The notes under the pieces: generated by a model
Seen by the model: the letters and a program-made list of their open reading frames with translations, nothing else
Told to the model about the DNA's origin: nothing
Database searches by the model: none
Translations under genes and position numbers: made by a program
NCBI RefSeq assembly: GCF_018614655.1
Contig: NZ_JAGGOG010000003.1
Span: forward strand, 62,001-126,000
Direction: 5' to 3'
Origin: Pseudomonas fluorescens
Lineage (GTDB): Bacteria; Pseudomonadota; Gammaproteobacteria; Pseudomonadales; Pseudomonadaceae
Length of the DNA: 64,000 bases
Shown: positions 41,421-52,271 of the stretch, one piece after another
Layout of the letters: every line of letters begins with the position of its first letter
How positions within the stretch are numbered: the first letter of the stretch is position 1

Positions 41421-41504
41421 AAGCCGCTCCTCCCAGGCAAATGTTTTCTTTATTCATACGGCATCAAACCGGCCTGGATGCAGATTGAAGAAGATAAACG
41501 CCAA

Positions 41505-41531
41505 CAGGCAGCACTGCAAAGTGCTGCCTGC
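41505..41531. repeat. Perfect hairpin between mreB and mreC
   Basis: CAGGCAGCACT and AGTGCTGCCTG are perfect 11-bp arms with loop GCAA (41516-41519). It sits in the 140-bp gap between mreB and mreC and has no T-run. It may reduce read-through into mreC or protect the mreB mRNA end. Confidence 0.6.
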
Positions 41532-41560
41532 GGGCGAAACATGGACGAACCAGCAACATC

Positions 41561-42610
<1,050 letters not shown>

Positions 42611-42808
42611 CTAGGCAACGCGTGGGTAAAAAAGTGCGGCAAACTCTAACAACGACAGGGATTTTGGGCAAGGCGCCAATATGTTAAATTGACCGACTTT
42701 CTGTGCACCAACCCCCACAATCGCGGCCTTATGACCGTAGAAATGCGGTAGTGTTCCGACAATCTAACACACGGATAGCTTCCGTTCTGTTTTCCACTGG
42801 AGAATCCC

Positions 42809-43096
42809 ATGGCGCTTGAACGCTCCGACGTGGAAAAAATCGCTCATTTGGCCTGCCTTGGCCTCAATGAAGCCGATCTTCCACAGACCACCGCAGCCCT
42901 GAACAGCATTCTCGGGCTGGTCGACCAAATGCAGGCCGTGAATACCGACGGCATCGAGCCCCTGGCTCACCCACTGGAAGCCAGCCAGCGCCTGCGCGCA
43001 GACGTCGTGACCGAACGCAATCATCGCGAGGCTTACCAGTCCATCGCACCAGCGGTCGAAAACGGCCTGTACCTGGTTCCGAAAGTCATCGACTAA
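42809..43096 (+). CDS. gatC: Aspartyl/glutamyl-tRNA amidotransferase subunit C
   Basis: A 95-residue subunit that holds GatA and GatB together in the amidotransferase that converts Asp-tRNA(Asn) and Glu-tRNA(Gln) to Asn- and Gln-tRNA. It begins [24 protein letters not shown] lies about 8 bases before the ATG. It is the first gene of gatCAB and is divergent from mreB. Confidence 0.95.
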   Translation: MALERSDVEKIAHLACLGLNEADLPQTTAALNSILGLVDQMQAVNTDGIEPLAHPLEASQRLRADVVTERNHREAYQSIAPAVENGLYLVPKVID

Positions 43097-43112
43097 AGGG
43101 AAAGAGCCTGCA

Positions 43113-44564
43113 ATGCATCAATTGACTCTGGCCGAGATCGCCCGCGGTCTCGCCGATAAAAAGTTTTCATCCGAAGAGCTGACCAAGACCCTGCTGGCGC
43201 GTATCGCCGAGCTGGACCCCAAGGTCAACAGCTTCATCAGCCTCACCGAAGAGCTGGCCCTGAGCCAGGCCAAGGCCGCCGACGCCCGTCGCGCCAACGG
43301 TGAGAACGGCGCCCTGTTGGGTGCGCCGATTGCCCACAAGGATCTGTTCTGCACCCAGGGCATTCGCACCAGTTGCGGCTCGAAGATGCTCGACAACTTC
43401 AAGGCGCCATACGACGCCACCGTGGTCGCCAAGCTGGCCGCTGCCGGCGCCGTAACCCTGGGCAAGACCAACATGGACGAGTTCGCCATGGGTTCGGCCA
43501 ACGAGTCGAGCTACTACGGCGCGGTGAAAAACCCGTGGAACCTGGAGCATGTGCCAGGCGGTTCGTCCGGTGGTTCGGCCGCTGCCGTTGCCGCACGTTT
43601 CCTGCCAGCCGCCACCGCGACTGATACCGGCGGCTCGATTCGCCAACCGGCCGCCTTCACCAACCTCACCGGTTTGAAACCGACGTACGGTCGTGTTTCC
43701 CGCTGGGGCATGATTGCCTACGCTTCCAGTCTCGATCAGGGCGGCCCTTTGGCGCGCACGGCTGAAGACTGCGCAATATTGTTACAAGGCATGGCAGGCT
43801 TCGATCCGCAGGACTCCACCAGCATTGATGAGCCGGTGCCGGACTACAGCGTCAGCCTCAACACCTCGCTCAAAGGCCTGCGCATTGGTGTACCAAAAGA
43901 GTACTTCAGCGCCGGCCTCGACCCGCGTATTGCTGAACTGGTGCACAACAGCGTCAAGGAGCTGGAAAAGCTCGGCGCAGTGATCAAGGAAATCAGCCTG
44001 CCGAACAACCAGCACGCGATTCCGGCCTACTACGTGATCGCCCCGGCAGAAGCTTCCTCCAACCTGTCGCGGTTCGACGGCGTGCGCTTCGGCTATCGTT
44101 GCGAAGACCCGAAAGACCTGACCGACCTTTATAAGCGCTCCCGTGGCGAAGGTTTCGGCGCGGAAGTACAACGTCGGATCATGGTCGGCGCCTACGCCCT
44201 GTCGGCCGGTTACTACGACGCGTACTACCTCAAGGCGCAAAAAATCCGTCGCCTGATCAAGAACGACTTCATGGCAGCCTTTAATGAAGTCGACGTGATC
44301 CTCGGCCCAACCACGCCTAACCCGGCCTGGAAGATCGGCGCCAAGAACAACGACCCGATTGCCGAGTATCTGGAAGACTTCTACACCATCACCGCCAACC
44401 TCGCAGGTCTACCGGGCTTGTCCATGCCCGCCGGTTTCGTCGATGGCCTGCCGGTGGGCGTGCAATTGCTCGCACCGTATTTCCAGGAAGGCCGCCTGCT
44501 CAATGTGGCGCACCAGTACCAGTTGAACACTGACTGGCACACTCGCACCCCTACCGGCTTCTGA
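43113..44564 (+). CDS. gatA: Aspartyl/glutamyl-tRNA amidotransferase subunit A
   Basis: A 483-residue glutamine-hydrolysing amidase. The amidase signature [15 protein letters not shown] (residues 149-163) carries the Ser-cisSer-Lys active site, with Lys77 in GAPIAHKD and the second Ser in [10 protein letters not shown] (residues 172-181). It releases ammonia for the GatB site. 16 bp after gatC. Confidence 0.97.
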   Translation: MHQLTLAEIARGLADKKFSSEELTKTLLARIAELDPKVNSFISLTEELALSQAKAADARRANGENGALLGAPIAHKDLFCTQGIRTSCGSKMLDNFKAPYDATVVAKLAAAGAVTLGKTNMDEFAMGSANESSYYGAVKNPWNLEHVPGGSSGGSAAAVAARFLPAATATDTGGSIRQPAAFTNLTGLKPTYGRVSRWGMIAYASSLDQGGPLARTAEDCAILLQGMAGFDPQDSTSIDEPVPDYSVSLNTSLKGLRIGVPKEYFSAGLDPRIAELVHNSVKELEKLGAVIKEISLPNNQHAIPAYYVIAPAEASSNLSRFDGVRFGYRCEDPKDLTDLYKRSRGEGFGAEVQRRIMVGAYALSAGYYDAYYLKAQKIRRLIKNDFMAAFNEVDVILGPTTPNPAWKIGAKNNDPIAEYLEDFYTITANLAGLPGLSMPAGFVDGLPVGVQLLAPYFQEGRLLNVAHQYQLNTDWHTRTPTGF

Positions 44565-44574
44565 GGAGAACACT

Positions 44575-46020
44575 ATGCAATGGGAAGTCGTGATCGGGCT
44601 GGAGATTCATACCCAGCTCGCCACCCAATCGAAGATTTTCTCCGGTAGCGCCACCACCTTCGGCTCCGAGCCGAATACCCAGGCCAGCCTGGTAGACCTG
44701 GGCATGCCCGGCGTACTGCCGGTGCTGAACCAGGAAGCGGTGCGCATGGCGGTGATGTTCGGCCTGGCGATTGACGCCGAAATCGGTCAGCACAACGTGT
44801 TCGCCCGCAAGAACTACTTCTACCCGGACCTGCCCAAGGGCTACCAGATCAGCCAGATGGAACTGCCAATTGTCGGCAAGGGCTACCTGGACATCCCACT
44901 GGAAGACGGCACCATCAAACGTGTCGGCGTAACCCGTGCGCACCTGGAAGAAGATGCTGGCAAAAGCCTGCATGAAGAATTCAACGGCGCCACCGGCATC
45001 GACCTGAACCGCGCCGGCACCCCGCTGCTGGAGATCGTTTCAGAGCCGGACATGCGCAGCGCCAAGGAAGCCGTGGCTTACGTCAAGACGATCCATGCGC
45101 TGGTGCGTTACCTGGGTATCTGCGACGGCAACATGGCCGAAGGCTCCCTGCGTTGCGACTGCAACGTATCGGTTCGGCCAAAAGGCCAGGTCGAGTACGG
45201 CACCCGCTGCGAGATCAAGAACGTCAACTCGTTCCGTTTCATCGAGAAGGCGATCAACACTGAAGTGCGTCGCCAGATCGAACTGATCGAAGACGGCGGC
45301 AAGGTGATCCAGCAAACGCGCCTGTACGACCCGAACAAAGACGAAACCCGCGCCATGCGCAGCAAGGAGGAAGCCAACGACTACCGTTACTTCCCCGATC
45401 CGGACCTGTTGCCGGTGGTCATCGAGGACTCGTTCCTGGCTGACGTGCGCGCCACGCTGCCGGAACTGCCACCGCAAAAACGCGAGCGTTTCCAAGAGCA
45501 GTTCGGTCTTTCGGTGTACGACGCGAGCGTTTTGGCGTCGAGCCGCGAGCAAGCCAACTACTTCGAAAAAGTCGTGAGCATTGCCGGCGACGCCAAACTG
45601 GCAGCCAACTGGGTGATGGTTGAGCTGGGCAGCCTGTTGAACAAACAGGGCCTGGAAATCGACGAGGCACCCGTGTCGGCCGAGCAGTTGGGCGGCATGT
45701 TGCTGCGGATCAAGGACAACACCATCTCCGGCAAGATCGCCAAGACCGTGTTTGAAGCCATGGCCGCAGGCGAAGGCAGCAGCGATGAGATCATCGAGAA
45801 GCGCGGCCTGAAGCAAGTCACCGACAGCGGCGCGATTTCGGCGGTGCTCGACGAGATGCTCGCGGCCAATGCCGAACAGGTCGAACAATACCGCGCGGCC
45901 GATGAAGCCAAGCGTGGCAAGATGTTCGGCTTCTTTGTCGGCCAGGCGATGAAGGCCTCCAAAGGCAAGGCCAACCCGCAACAGGTCAACGAATTGCTGA
46001 AAAGCAAACTCGAAGGCTGA
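44575..46020 (+). CDS. gatB: Aspartyl/glutamyl-tRNA amidotransferase subunit B
   Basis: A 481-residue kinase/transamidase subunit that activates the misacylated tRNA side chain with ATP. It starts [13 protein letters not shown] and has the [15 protein letters not shown] block near residue 143. The C-terminal YqeY-like tRNA-binding part (residues about 330-481) is complete. 10 bp after gatA. Confidence 0.97.
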   Translation: MQWEVVIGLEIHTQLATQSKIFSGSATTFGSEPNTQASLVDLGMPGVLPVLNQEAVRMAVMFGLAIDAEIGQHNVFARKNYFYPDLPKGYQISQMELPIVGKGYLDIPLEDGTIKRVGVTRAHLEEDAGKSLHEEFNGATGIDLNRAGTPLLEIVSEPDMRSAKEAVAYVKTIHALVRYLGICDGNMAEGSLRCDCNVSVRPKGQVEYGTRCEIKNVNSFRFIEKAINTEVRRQIELIEDGGKVIQQTRLYDPNKDETRAMRSKEEANDYRYFPDPDLLPVVIEDSFLADVRATLPELPPQKRERFQEQFGLSVYDASVLASSREQANYFEKVVSIAGDAKLAANWVMVELGSLLNKQGLEIDEAPVSAEQLGGMLLRIKDNTISGKIAKTVFEAMAAGEGSSDEIIEKRGLKQVTDSGAISAVLDEMLAANAEQVEQYRAADEAKRGKMFGFFVGQAMKASKGKANPQQVNELLKSKLEG

Positions 46021-46050
46021 TAGCGGTTGCCTCTCTGCAGGAACCTGCTT

Positions 46051-46140
46051 GTGTGGGAGCTGGCTTGCCTGCGATAGCATCACCTCGGTGCATCTGAAAG
46101 ACCGAGGCGCTTGCATCGCGGGCAAGCCCGGCTCCCACAT
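46051..46140. repeat. REPIN-like doublet after gatB
   Basis: Outer arms TGTGGGAGCTGGCTTGCC and GGCAAGCCCGGCTCCCACA differ slightly from the main core, so this is a diverged member. Inner arms CCTCGGT / ACCGAGG add a second stem. Confidence 0.8.
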
Positions 46141-46176
46141 GAGCGGGTTCCTGCATTAATTTCGGGGACCCCTTTA

Positions 46177-46548
46177 ATGAAGCGTCTACTCGGCCTCCTG
46201 GCCCTGTTCTCCCTGCTCACCGGCTGCGCCAGCGGTCTCATTGACCCCAACGGCTACGACGAAACGGGCACCGCGTCCTACTATGGCGCCAAACACCACG
46301 GCAAACGTACCGCCAGCGGTGAACCCTTCAATCAGAACGGCCTGACCGCCGCTCATCGCCGCCTGCCCTTTGGCACGCGGGTCAAAGTCACCAACCTCAA
46401 CAACGATAAAAGCGTCGTGGTCCGCATCAATGACCGTGGTCCCCATACCCGTGGACGCCTGATCGATCTTTCGCGCAAGGCCGCCGAGCAATTGGGTATG
46501 CTGCGCAGCGGGACCGCGCGCGTTCGTGTGCAGGCCCTGAGTAACTGA
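46177..46548 (+). CDS. RlpA-like septal ring lipoprotein, short form
   Basis: A 123-residue lipoprotein. Signal MKRLLGLLALFSLLTGC with lipobox LTGC (lipidated Cys17) precedes a double-psi beta-barrel (GTASYYGAKHHGKRTASGEPF, then VRINDRGPHTRGRLIDLSRKAAEQLG). It is shorter than classical RlpA and lacks the SPOR domain, so it cannot bind denuded septal peptidoglycan in that way. It may be a lytic transglycosylase. I chose the ATG at 46177 before MKRLL, by the lipoprotein signal. Confidence 0.85.
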   Translation: MKRLLGLLALFSLLTGCASGLIDPNGYDETGTASYYGAKHHGKRTASGEPFNQNGLTAAHRRLPFGTRVKVTNLNNDKSVVVRINDRGPHTRGRLIDLSRKAAEQLGMLRSGTARVRVQALSN

Positions 46549-46566
46549 CCGACGGGAGCCCTGACC

Positions 46567-47655
46567 ATTTTCGGATTAACCGCCCTATCGCCCTTCAGCC
46601 TGATCGAGCTGATCAGTGGCCTGGTGCTGCTGATTCTCGGTGCCGAAGTGCTGGTGCGCGCGGCCGTTCGCCTGGCTGCCAGCCTCAAGGTGCGACCACT
46701 GATCATCGGCTTGAGCATCGTCGCCTTCGGCAGCAGCGCGCCGCAGATGGCCATCAGCCTGCAAGCCACCCTGACGGAGAACACCGATATCGCCGTAGGC
46801 AGCGTGATCGGCAGTAGCATCTTCAATATCCTCGTCACGCTCGGCCTGTCGGCGTTGATCATTCCATTGCGGGTCTCACGGCAACTGGTGCGCCTGGATA
46901 TTCCGGTGATGATCCTTGCCAGCCTGTTGGTGTTCGTGCTCGCCGCCAACGAAATACTGACCCCGGTGGATGGCCTGCTCTTGCTGACCGCACTGGTGGC
47001 TTACCTTGGCTTGTTGCTCTACCAGACCCGCCATTCCCGTCGCCCTCGCACCCGTGACACGGTGGCGCAGGCGCCATGGCTGAGCAGCGTGCTCTGGATG
47101 ATCGCCGGCCTGCTGTTGCTGGTGTTTGCCGGGCACCTGTTGCTGGGGGCGGCGGTGGAAGTGGCCAGTGACCTGGGCCTGTCCGAGCGGGTCATCGGCC
47201 TGACCATCGTCGGCGTCAGCACCTCACTGCCTTGCCTGGCGACCTCCCTGATCGCGGCCCTGCGAGGGGAACGCGAGATTGCCGTGGGCAATGTGATCGG
47301 CAGCAACCTGTTCAACCTGTTGGGTGTGCTGGGGTTTACCGCCCTGGTGGCGCCTTCGCCGCTGTCGGTGTCGCCCAATGCCCTGGACTTCGACTTGCCG
47401 GTAATGCTCGGTGTCGCGGTCTTGTGCCTGCCGGTGTTCTATTCCGGTTATCGGATCACTCGGGCCGAAGGCTTGCTGCTGCTGGGGCTCTACCTGGCCT
47501 ATGGGCTGCACGTGATCTCGTTCACCACCGGTATGCCGCTGGCCAACAAACTGGAACAACTGATGCTGTTTTACGTCCTGCCAGCGCTGGTGGCGTTCCT
47601 GTTGTTCACCTCGCTGCGAGCCTGGCGCCGCCAACACAAGAGGGAATCGCAATGA
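46567..47655 (+). CDS. Na+/Ca2+ antiporter-like protein (YrbG family), unusual start
   Basis: A polytopic inner-membrane protein of about 362 residues with two copies of the exchanger repeat, IVAFGSSAPQMAISLQA near residue 57 and IVGVSTSLPCLATSLIA near residue 215. These are the alpha-repeats of cation/Ca2+ exchangers. No ATG, GTG or TTG occurs in frame between the upstream stop (46546) and the GTG at 46624. That GTG start would cut the first helix. The sequence upstream (IFGLTALSPFSLIELISG) is needed, so an ATT at 46567 (GGGAG 8 bases before) or a CTG at 46561 seems likely. The start stays uncertain. The stop overlaps the next gene by ATGA. Confidence 0.85.
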   Translation: MFGLTALSPFSLIELISGLVLLILGAEVLVRAAVRLAASLKVRPLIIGLSIVAFGSSAPQMAISLQATLTENTDIAVGSVIGSSIFNILVTLGLSALIIPLRVSRQLVRLDIPVMILASLLVFVLAANEILTPVDGLLLLTALVAYLGLLLYQTRHSRRPRTRDTVAQAPWLSSVLWMIAGLLLLVFAGHLLLGAAVEVASDLGLSERVIGLTIVGVSTSLPCLATSLIAALRGEREIAVGNVIGSNLFNLLGVLGFTALVAPSPLSVSPNALDFDLPVMLGVAVLCLPVFYSGYRITRAEGLLLLGLYLAYGLHVISFTTGMPLANKLEQLMLFYVLPALVAFLLFTSLRAWRRQHKRESQ

Positions 47656-48032
47656 CCGATCAAAAGAAGCCCGGGGTTGAAATGCGTCGCCAGGTCATGG
47701 GTGATGCCTTCGTCGACCGCGCTCTGGGCAACGCCACCGAGTTCACTCAGCCGCTGCAGGATTTCGTCAATGAACATGCCTGGGGCAGCGTCTGGAATCG
47801 TGACGGCTTGCCGCTGAAAACCCGAAGCCTGATCACCCTCGCCGCCTTGACTGCGCTCAAATGCCCGCAAGAGCTCAAAGGGCACGTTCGCGGTGCGCTG
47901 AACAATGGTTGCACCGTGGAGGAAATTCGCGAGGCGCTGCTGCATTGCGCGGTGTATGCCGGCGTGCCAGCAGCCATTGACGCTTTCCGCGCCGCACAGG
48001 AAGTCATCGACAGCTACCAGAAAGAAGCCTAG
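47652..48032 (+). CDS. Carboxymuconolactone decarboxylase family protein
   Basis: A 126-residue protein of the CMD/AhpD-like alkyl-hydroperoxidase fold. The sequence TLAALTALKCPQELKGHVRGALNNGCTVEEIREALLHCAVYAG (residues 63-105) is the family core. The Cys-x-x-Cys pair of AhpD is absent, so it is closer to the PcaC-like (4-carboxymuconolactone decarboxylase) branch than to a peroxidase. No aromatic-pathway genes are near. It is coupled to the antiporter gene by ATGA. Confidence 0.85.
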   Translation: MTDQKKPGVEMRRQVMGDAFVDRALGNATEFTQPLQDFVNEHAWGSVWNRDGLPLKTRSLITLAALTALKCPQELKGHVRGALNNGCTVEEIREALLHCAVYAGVPAAIDAFRAAQEVIDSYQKEA

Positions 48033-48970
48033 ATCCAGCCACCTGCCTGCAACACAAAGATCCCGATATTCGTGGTCACCGCCGCCATCAGTGTGGTGAT
48101 CACAATAATCGCCGCTGCCAGTTCATGATTGCCTTGCGCTGCGCGGGCCATGACGAAACTGGCTGCCGCCGTCGGAGCGCCGAAGTACAGAAACAGAATC
48201 CCCAGCTCCGGCCCACGGAACCCGCACAACCAGGCACCGAGGGTCGCCAGCACCGGCAAACCGATCATCTTCACCAGACTGGCGCTCAACGCCATGTCGC
48301 CGCTCTTGCGCAAGGCCGCCAATGACAATGTCCCGCCAATGCAGATCAAGGCCAGGGGCAAGGTCATGTCCGCCAGGTACTGCCCCGAAGCCTGCAGCCA
48401 GTTGGGCAAGCCGATCTGGAAATAAGCGAAAGGCGTCGCCGCGATTACGCTGATGATCAGCGGGTTGCTGATCACACTTTTGAAGATGCTCCACGGATCA
48501 GACTTGATCACCGGGCTGTACACCGCCAGCACAATGGTCGACAGCGTGTTGTAGAACAGGATCACCAGCGCTGCGAGAATCGCCCCGAGGGAAATCCCAT
48601 AATCGCCATACATACTGGCCGCCAGTGCCAGGCCGATCACCCCGTTATTACCGCGAAATGCGCCCTGGGCGTAGATGCCACGGTCTTCCCGCGGGCAGCG
48701 CCATATCGCCCAACCCCAGGCCAGGGCAAAACTCAGCAGCGTGGCAACGCAGAAGTAGATCAACAGCCCGGGCTTGAGCGCCGAGTGCAGGTCCGCATGA
48801 AGAATCCCGAGAAACAGCAACGCGGGCATGGTGACGTTGAACACCAGGGCCGACGCAATGTGAATGAAGTTATCGTTGATCCAGTTGATGCGTTTGAGCA
48901 ACACACCGAGAAACAGCATGGCAAACACTGGCGCAGTGATGTTCAGGGTCGCGAGGAAGATTGCCAGCAT
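48029..48970 (-). CDS. AEC family transporter (auxin efflux carrier fold)
   Basis: A 313-residue polytopic inner-membrane protein with about ten hydrophobic segments (MLAIFLATLNITAPVFAMLFLGVLL is the first). The family transports small organic anions in bacteria. The substrate is unknown here. I chose the ATG at 48970. Frames further upstream run into a REP repeat and are spurious. Its stop overlaps the end of the previous gene by 4 bases (convergent). Confidence 0.85.
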   Translation of the reverse strand: MLAIFLATLNITAPVFAMLFLGVLLKRINWINDNFIHIASALVFNVTMPALLFLGILHADLHSALKPGLLIYFCVATLLSFALAWGWAIWRCPREDRGIYAQGAFRGNNGVIGLALAASMYGDYGISLGAILAALVILFYNTLSTIVLAVYSPVIKSDPWSIFKSVISNPLIISVIAATPFAYFQIGLPNWLQASGQYLADMTLPLALICIGGTLSLAALRKSGDMALSASLVKMIGLPVLATLGAWLCGFRGPELGILFLYFGAPTAAASFVMARAAQGNHELAAAIIVITTLMAAVTTNIGIFVLQAGGWI

Positions 48971-49044
48971 GCGGGGAAAACCTTGGGTGAGCGTCGGTAG
49001 GTGGCAATGATAAGCCAGCACCGGCGGCTTCGTCTGGTCGACCG

Positions 49045-49140
49045 CTTTCGCGAGCAAGCCCGCTCCCACATGTGGTTCATCTCGGGCATGAATTTTGTGT
49101 CCGACAAGTATCCAATGTGGGAGCGGGCTTGCTCGCGAAT
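49045..49140. repeat. REPIN-like doublet
   Basis: TTCGCGAGCAAGCCCGCTCC (49046) and GGAGCGGGCTTGCTCGCGAA (49120) are inverted REP cores about 55 bp apart. It separates the AEC gene from garD. Confidence 0.85.
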
Positions 49141-49155
49141 GCAGGCGCCTCGGTC

Positions 49156-50709
49156 TCAGGTAATCGGCGCCGGATTGAACAACGTAATGTCGTTATGCAG
49201 TTTGTGCCGCTCAGCCCAGGTCTGCTTCTTGCCGCTGGCCACGTCCAAGTAGAAGTGGAACAACTCCCAGCCCAGTTCCTCGATCGTCGCCCGCCCCGTC
49301 GCAATCCGCCCCGCATCGATATCGATCAAATCCGGCCAGCGCTGGGCCAGCTCGGTCCGTGTCGAGACTTTCACCACCGGCGCCATTGCCAACCCATAGG
49401 GCGTGCCGCGACCGGTGGTGAACACATGCAGGTTCATCCCCGCCGCCAGTTGCAAGGTACCGCAGACAAAATCACTGGCGGGTGTCGCACAGAAGATCAG
49501 GCCCTTGCGCTTGAACCGCTCACCCGGGCCGAGTACGCCATTGATCGCGCTGCTACCCGACTTGACGATGGAACCCAAGGACTTCTCGACAATGTTCGAC
49601 AACCCGCCCTTCTTGTTCCCCGGCGTGGTGTTGGCGCTGCGGTCGGCCTCGCCCTTGGCCAGGTAGCGGTCGTACCAGTCCATTTCCCGCACCAGTTCCT
49701 GAGCCACTTCCTTGCTTTGCGCACGAGACGTCAGCAGGTAGATGGCGTCACGGACTTCAGTTACCTCGGAAAACATCACCGTTGCGCCCGCCCGCAACAA
49801 CAGGTCTGACGCATAACCCAACGCAGGGTTGGCGGTGATACCGGAAAATGCATCGCTGCCACCGCATTGCATGCCCAGGATCAGCTCCGACGCGGGTACC
49901 GTTTCGCGCCGACGCTGGTCGAGTTTCTTCAGGCGGATGTGCGCCAGGTCCATGATCTGCTCGATCATCTCGGTAAACCCGTGACTGGAATCCTGAAGGC
50001 GATACAGCCAGGGTTCGCTGAGGTCGACGGAGCTGTCGTTATCGTGCATCACCTGCCCGGCCTGCAACTTCTCGCAACCCAGGCTGATGACCAACGCCTC
50101 GCCACCCAGATTCGGATTGCGTGCCAGGTTGCGCACCGTGCGGATCGGGATGTAGGCGTCGGTGGCGGTAATCGCCACGCCGCAGCCGTAGCTGTGGGTC
50201 AGCGCCACCACGTCGTCGACGTTCGGGTACTGGGGCAGCAACTCGTTCTTGATTCGCTGGACCGCATGGTCCAGCACCCCGGTCACACATTGCACGGTGG
50301 TGGTGATACCCAGGATATTGCGCGTGCCGACGGTGCCATCGGCATTGCGGTAACCCTGGAAGGTAAACCCCTCCAACGGCGCTTGAGCCTCGGGCACCTC
50401 GGTGGACAGCGGCAAGCTGTCCAGGGGCGGCGCGGTAGGCATGCGCAGTTGATCTTCCTTGACCCAACTGCCCCGGGGAATCGGCTGCAAGGCATAGCCA
50501 ATGGTCTGCCCGTAGCGAATGATCTGCCCGCCTTCGGGAATATCTTCCAGCGTGACCTTATGGCTCTGGGGGATGAAGTCGACGGTAATCAGGCCGTCAG
50601 GGAACTCGGTCCCCGCCGGTACGCCCTGATCGTTGACCACAATCACCACGTTATCGCGCTCGTGCAAACGGATGGAGCGTGGTGAGTCGGCATGTTCAAT
50701 CAACTGCAT
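49156..50709 (-). CDS. garD: Galactarate dehydratase
   Basis: A 517-residue protein of the altronate/galactarate dehydratase (UxaA/GarD) family. An N-terminal SAF domain ([15 protein letters not shown]...) precedes the C-terminal catalytic region with [17 protein letters not shown] and [20 protein letters not shown]. It removes water from galactarate (meso-galactaric acid) to give 5-keto-4-deoxyglucarate. UxaA is the alternative reading, but the GudP and KdgD neighbours point to GarD. It is the last gene of the kdgD-ALDH-gudP-garD leftward group. Confidence 0.9.
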   Translation of the reverse strand: MQLIEHADSPRSIRLHERDNVVIVVNDQGVPAGTEFPDGLITVDFIPQSHKVTLEDIPEGGQIIRYGQTIGYALQPIPRGSWVKEDQLRMPTAPPLDSLPLSTEVPEAQAPLEGFTFQGYRNADGTVGTRNILGITTTVQCVTGVLDHAVQRIKNELLPQYPNVDDVVALTHSYGCGVAITATDAYIPIRTVRNLARNPNLGGEALVISLGCEKLQAGQVMHDNDSSVDLSEPWLYRLQDSSHGFTEMIEQIMDLAHIRLKKLDQRRRETVPASELILGMQCGGSDAFSGITANPALGYASDLLLRAGATVMFSEVTEVRDAIYLLTSRAQSKEVAQELVREMDWYDRYLAKGEADRSANTTPGNKKGGLSNIVEKSLGSIVKSGSSAINGVLGPGERFKRKGLIFCATPASDFVCGTLQLAAGMNLHVFTTGRGTPYGLAMAPVVKVSTRTELAQRWPDLIDIDAGRIATGRATIEELGWELFHFYLDVASGKKQTWAERHKLHNDITLFNPAPIT

Positions 50710-50722
50710 GACGCGGGCCCCT

Positions 50723-52087
50723 TCAGGAGTGCACTTGGGAAAGTTTAGTCAGCTCGGGGCCTTGGGTCGGTGGCTCCTTGAGTACCACGCGCTTGATCGG
50801 GCCGACGATCACCAGGTAGCTGAACACCGCCACCAAGGCATTCGCACCAACGAATACCAGCGCCCATTTGAACGAGCCGGTGGTGCTGATGATGTAGCCG
50901 ATCACAATCGGTGTGGTGATCGAAGCCAGGTTGCCAAAGGTATTGAACAAGCCACCACTCAAACCGGCGATTTGTTTCGGCGAGGTGTCGGACACCACCG
51001 CCCAACCCAGTGCGCCCACGCCTTTGCCGAAAAATGCCAAGGCCATGAAGCCCACCACCATCCATTCAACTTCTACGTAGTTACAGGCAATGATGCTGCT
51101 GGACACCAGCAGGCCCGCGATGATCGGCGCCTTGCGGGCAAAGGTCAGTGAATGGCCCTTGCGCAGCAGGTAATCGGAAATTACCCCGCCCAACACACCG
51201 CCGATAAAGCCGCAGATCGCCGGCAGCGAAGCGATAAAGCCGGCTTTGAGGATGGTCATGCCACGGTCCTGAACCAGGTACACCGGGAACCAGGTCAGGA
51301 AAAAGTAAGTGATGCCGTTGATGCAGTATTGACCCAGGTACACGCCAAGCATCATACGGTTGGTCAGCAATTGGCGGATGTAATCCCACCTAGGACCGTC
51401 GGCTTTCTTGCCTTTGCCCTTGTCTTGATCCATGTCGACCATGGCACCGTTTTCGGCAATATAGTTGAACTCGGCTTCGTTGATCATCGGGTGCTGGCGC
51501 GGGCTATGGATCACTTTCAGCCAGATCAGCGAGAACACGATACCGATCACACCCATCACGATAAACACATGCTGCCAGCCGAAGCTATAGACGATCCAGC
51601 CCATCAGCGGTGCAAACAACACGGTGGCGAAGTATTGCGCCGAGTTGAAGATCGCCGAGGCGGTACCCCGTTCGGCGGTGGGGAACCAGGCAGCGACAAT
51701 GCGCGCATTACCGGGAAAGGATGGCGCCTCAGCCAGGCCCACCAGAAAGCGCAGCATGAACAGCGCAACCACGGCGGTGGAGATGCCGAACTCACCGACA
51801 TAGCCTTGTAGCACGGTGAACAGTGACCAGGTGAAGATGCTCAGGGCATATATTTTTTTCGAACCGAAACGGTCCAGCAGCCAGCCGCCGGGGATTTGCC
51901 CGGCCACGTAGGCCCAACCGAATGCAGAGAAGATATAACCGAGGGTGACCGCGTCGATACCGAGGTCTTTTTGCAGGCTGGAGCCCGCGATGGCGATGGT
52001 GGCCCGATCGGCATAGTTGATCGTGGTCACCAGGAACAGCATGAGCAGGATCAAATAGCGGACATGGGTCGGCTTGGTCGCTTGCAT
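50723..52087 (-). CDS. gudP: MFS transporter, glucarate/galactarate type (GudP-like)
   Basis: A 454-residue major facilitator permease with 12 hydrophobic segments. The start [20 protein letters not shown] is typical of the anion:cation symporter family (GudP, GarP, ExuT). It would import the aldaric acid in symport with protons. It lies between the aldehyde dehydrogenase gene and garD. Confidence 0.9.
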   Translation of the reverse strand: MQATKPTHVRYLILLMLFLVTTINYADRATIAIAGSSLQKDLGIDAVTLGYIFSAFGWAYVAGQIPGGWLLDRFGSKKIYALSIFTWSLFTVLQGYVGEFGISTAVVALFMLRFLVGLAEAPSFPGNARIVAAWFPTAERGTASAIFNSAQYFATVLFAPLMGWIVYSFGWQHVFIVMGVIGIVFSLIWLKVIHSPRQHPMINEAEFNYIAENGAMVDMDQDKGKGKKADGPRWDYIRQLLTNRMMLGVYLGQYCINGITYFFLTWFPVYLVQDRGMTILKAGFIASLPAICGFIGGVLGGVISDYLLRKGHSLTFARKAPIIAGLLVSSSIIACNYVEVEWMVVGFMALAFFGKGVGALGWAVVSDTSPKQIAGLSGGLFNTFGNLASITTPIVIGYIISTTGSFKWALVFVGANALVAVFSYLVIVGPIKRVVLKEPPTQGPELTKLSQVHS

Positions 52088-52156
52088 GTAGAGGTACTCC
52101 CACTAATTATTTTTTTTGCGGGTAATCGTTTTGTTTTTCTGCGGGAACCGCTTTAG

Positions 52157-52245
52157 GTGGGAGTCGGGCTTGCCCGCGATGCAGGCACTTGGGCGTGTCA
52201 TTCACGCCGCAGTGATGCTATCGCAGGCAAGCCAGCTCTCACACA
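52157..52245. repeat. REPIN-like doublet, diverged
   Basis: GTGGGAGTCGGGCTTGCCCGCGATGC and its partial inverse TCGCAGGCAAGCCAGCTCTCAC flank about 40 bp. The right arm has several changes (GCTCTC in place of GCTCCC), so this copy seems to be decaying. It separates the ALDH and gudP genes. Confidence 0.7.
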
Positions 52246-52271
52246 AGCCAGCGCCTACAACGGTGTTGCTG

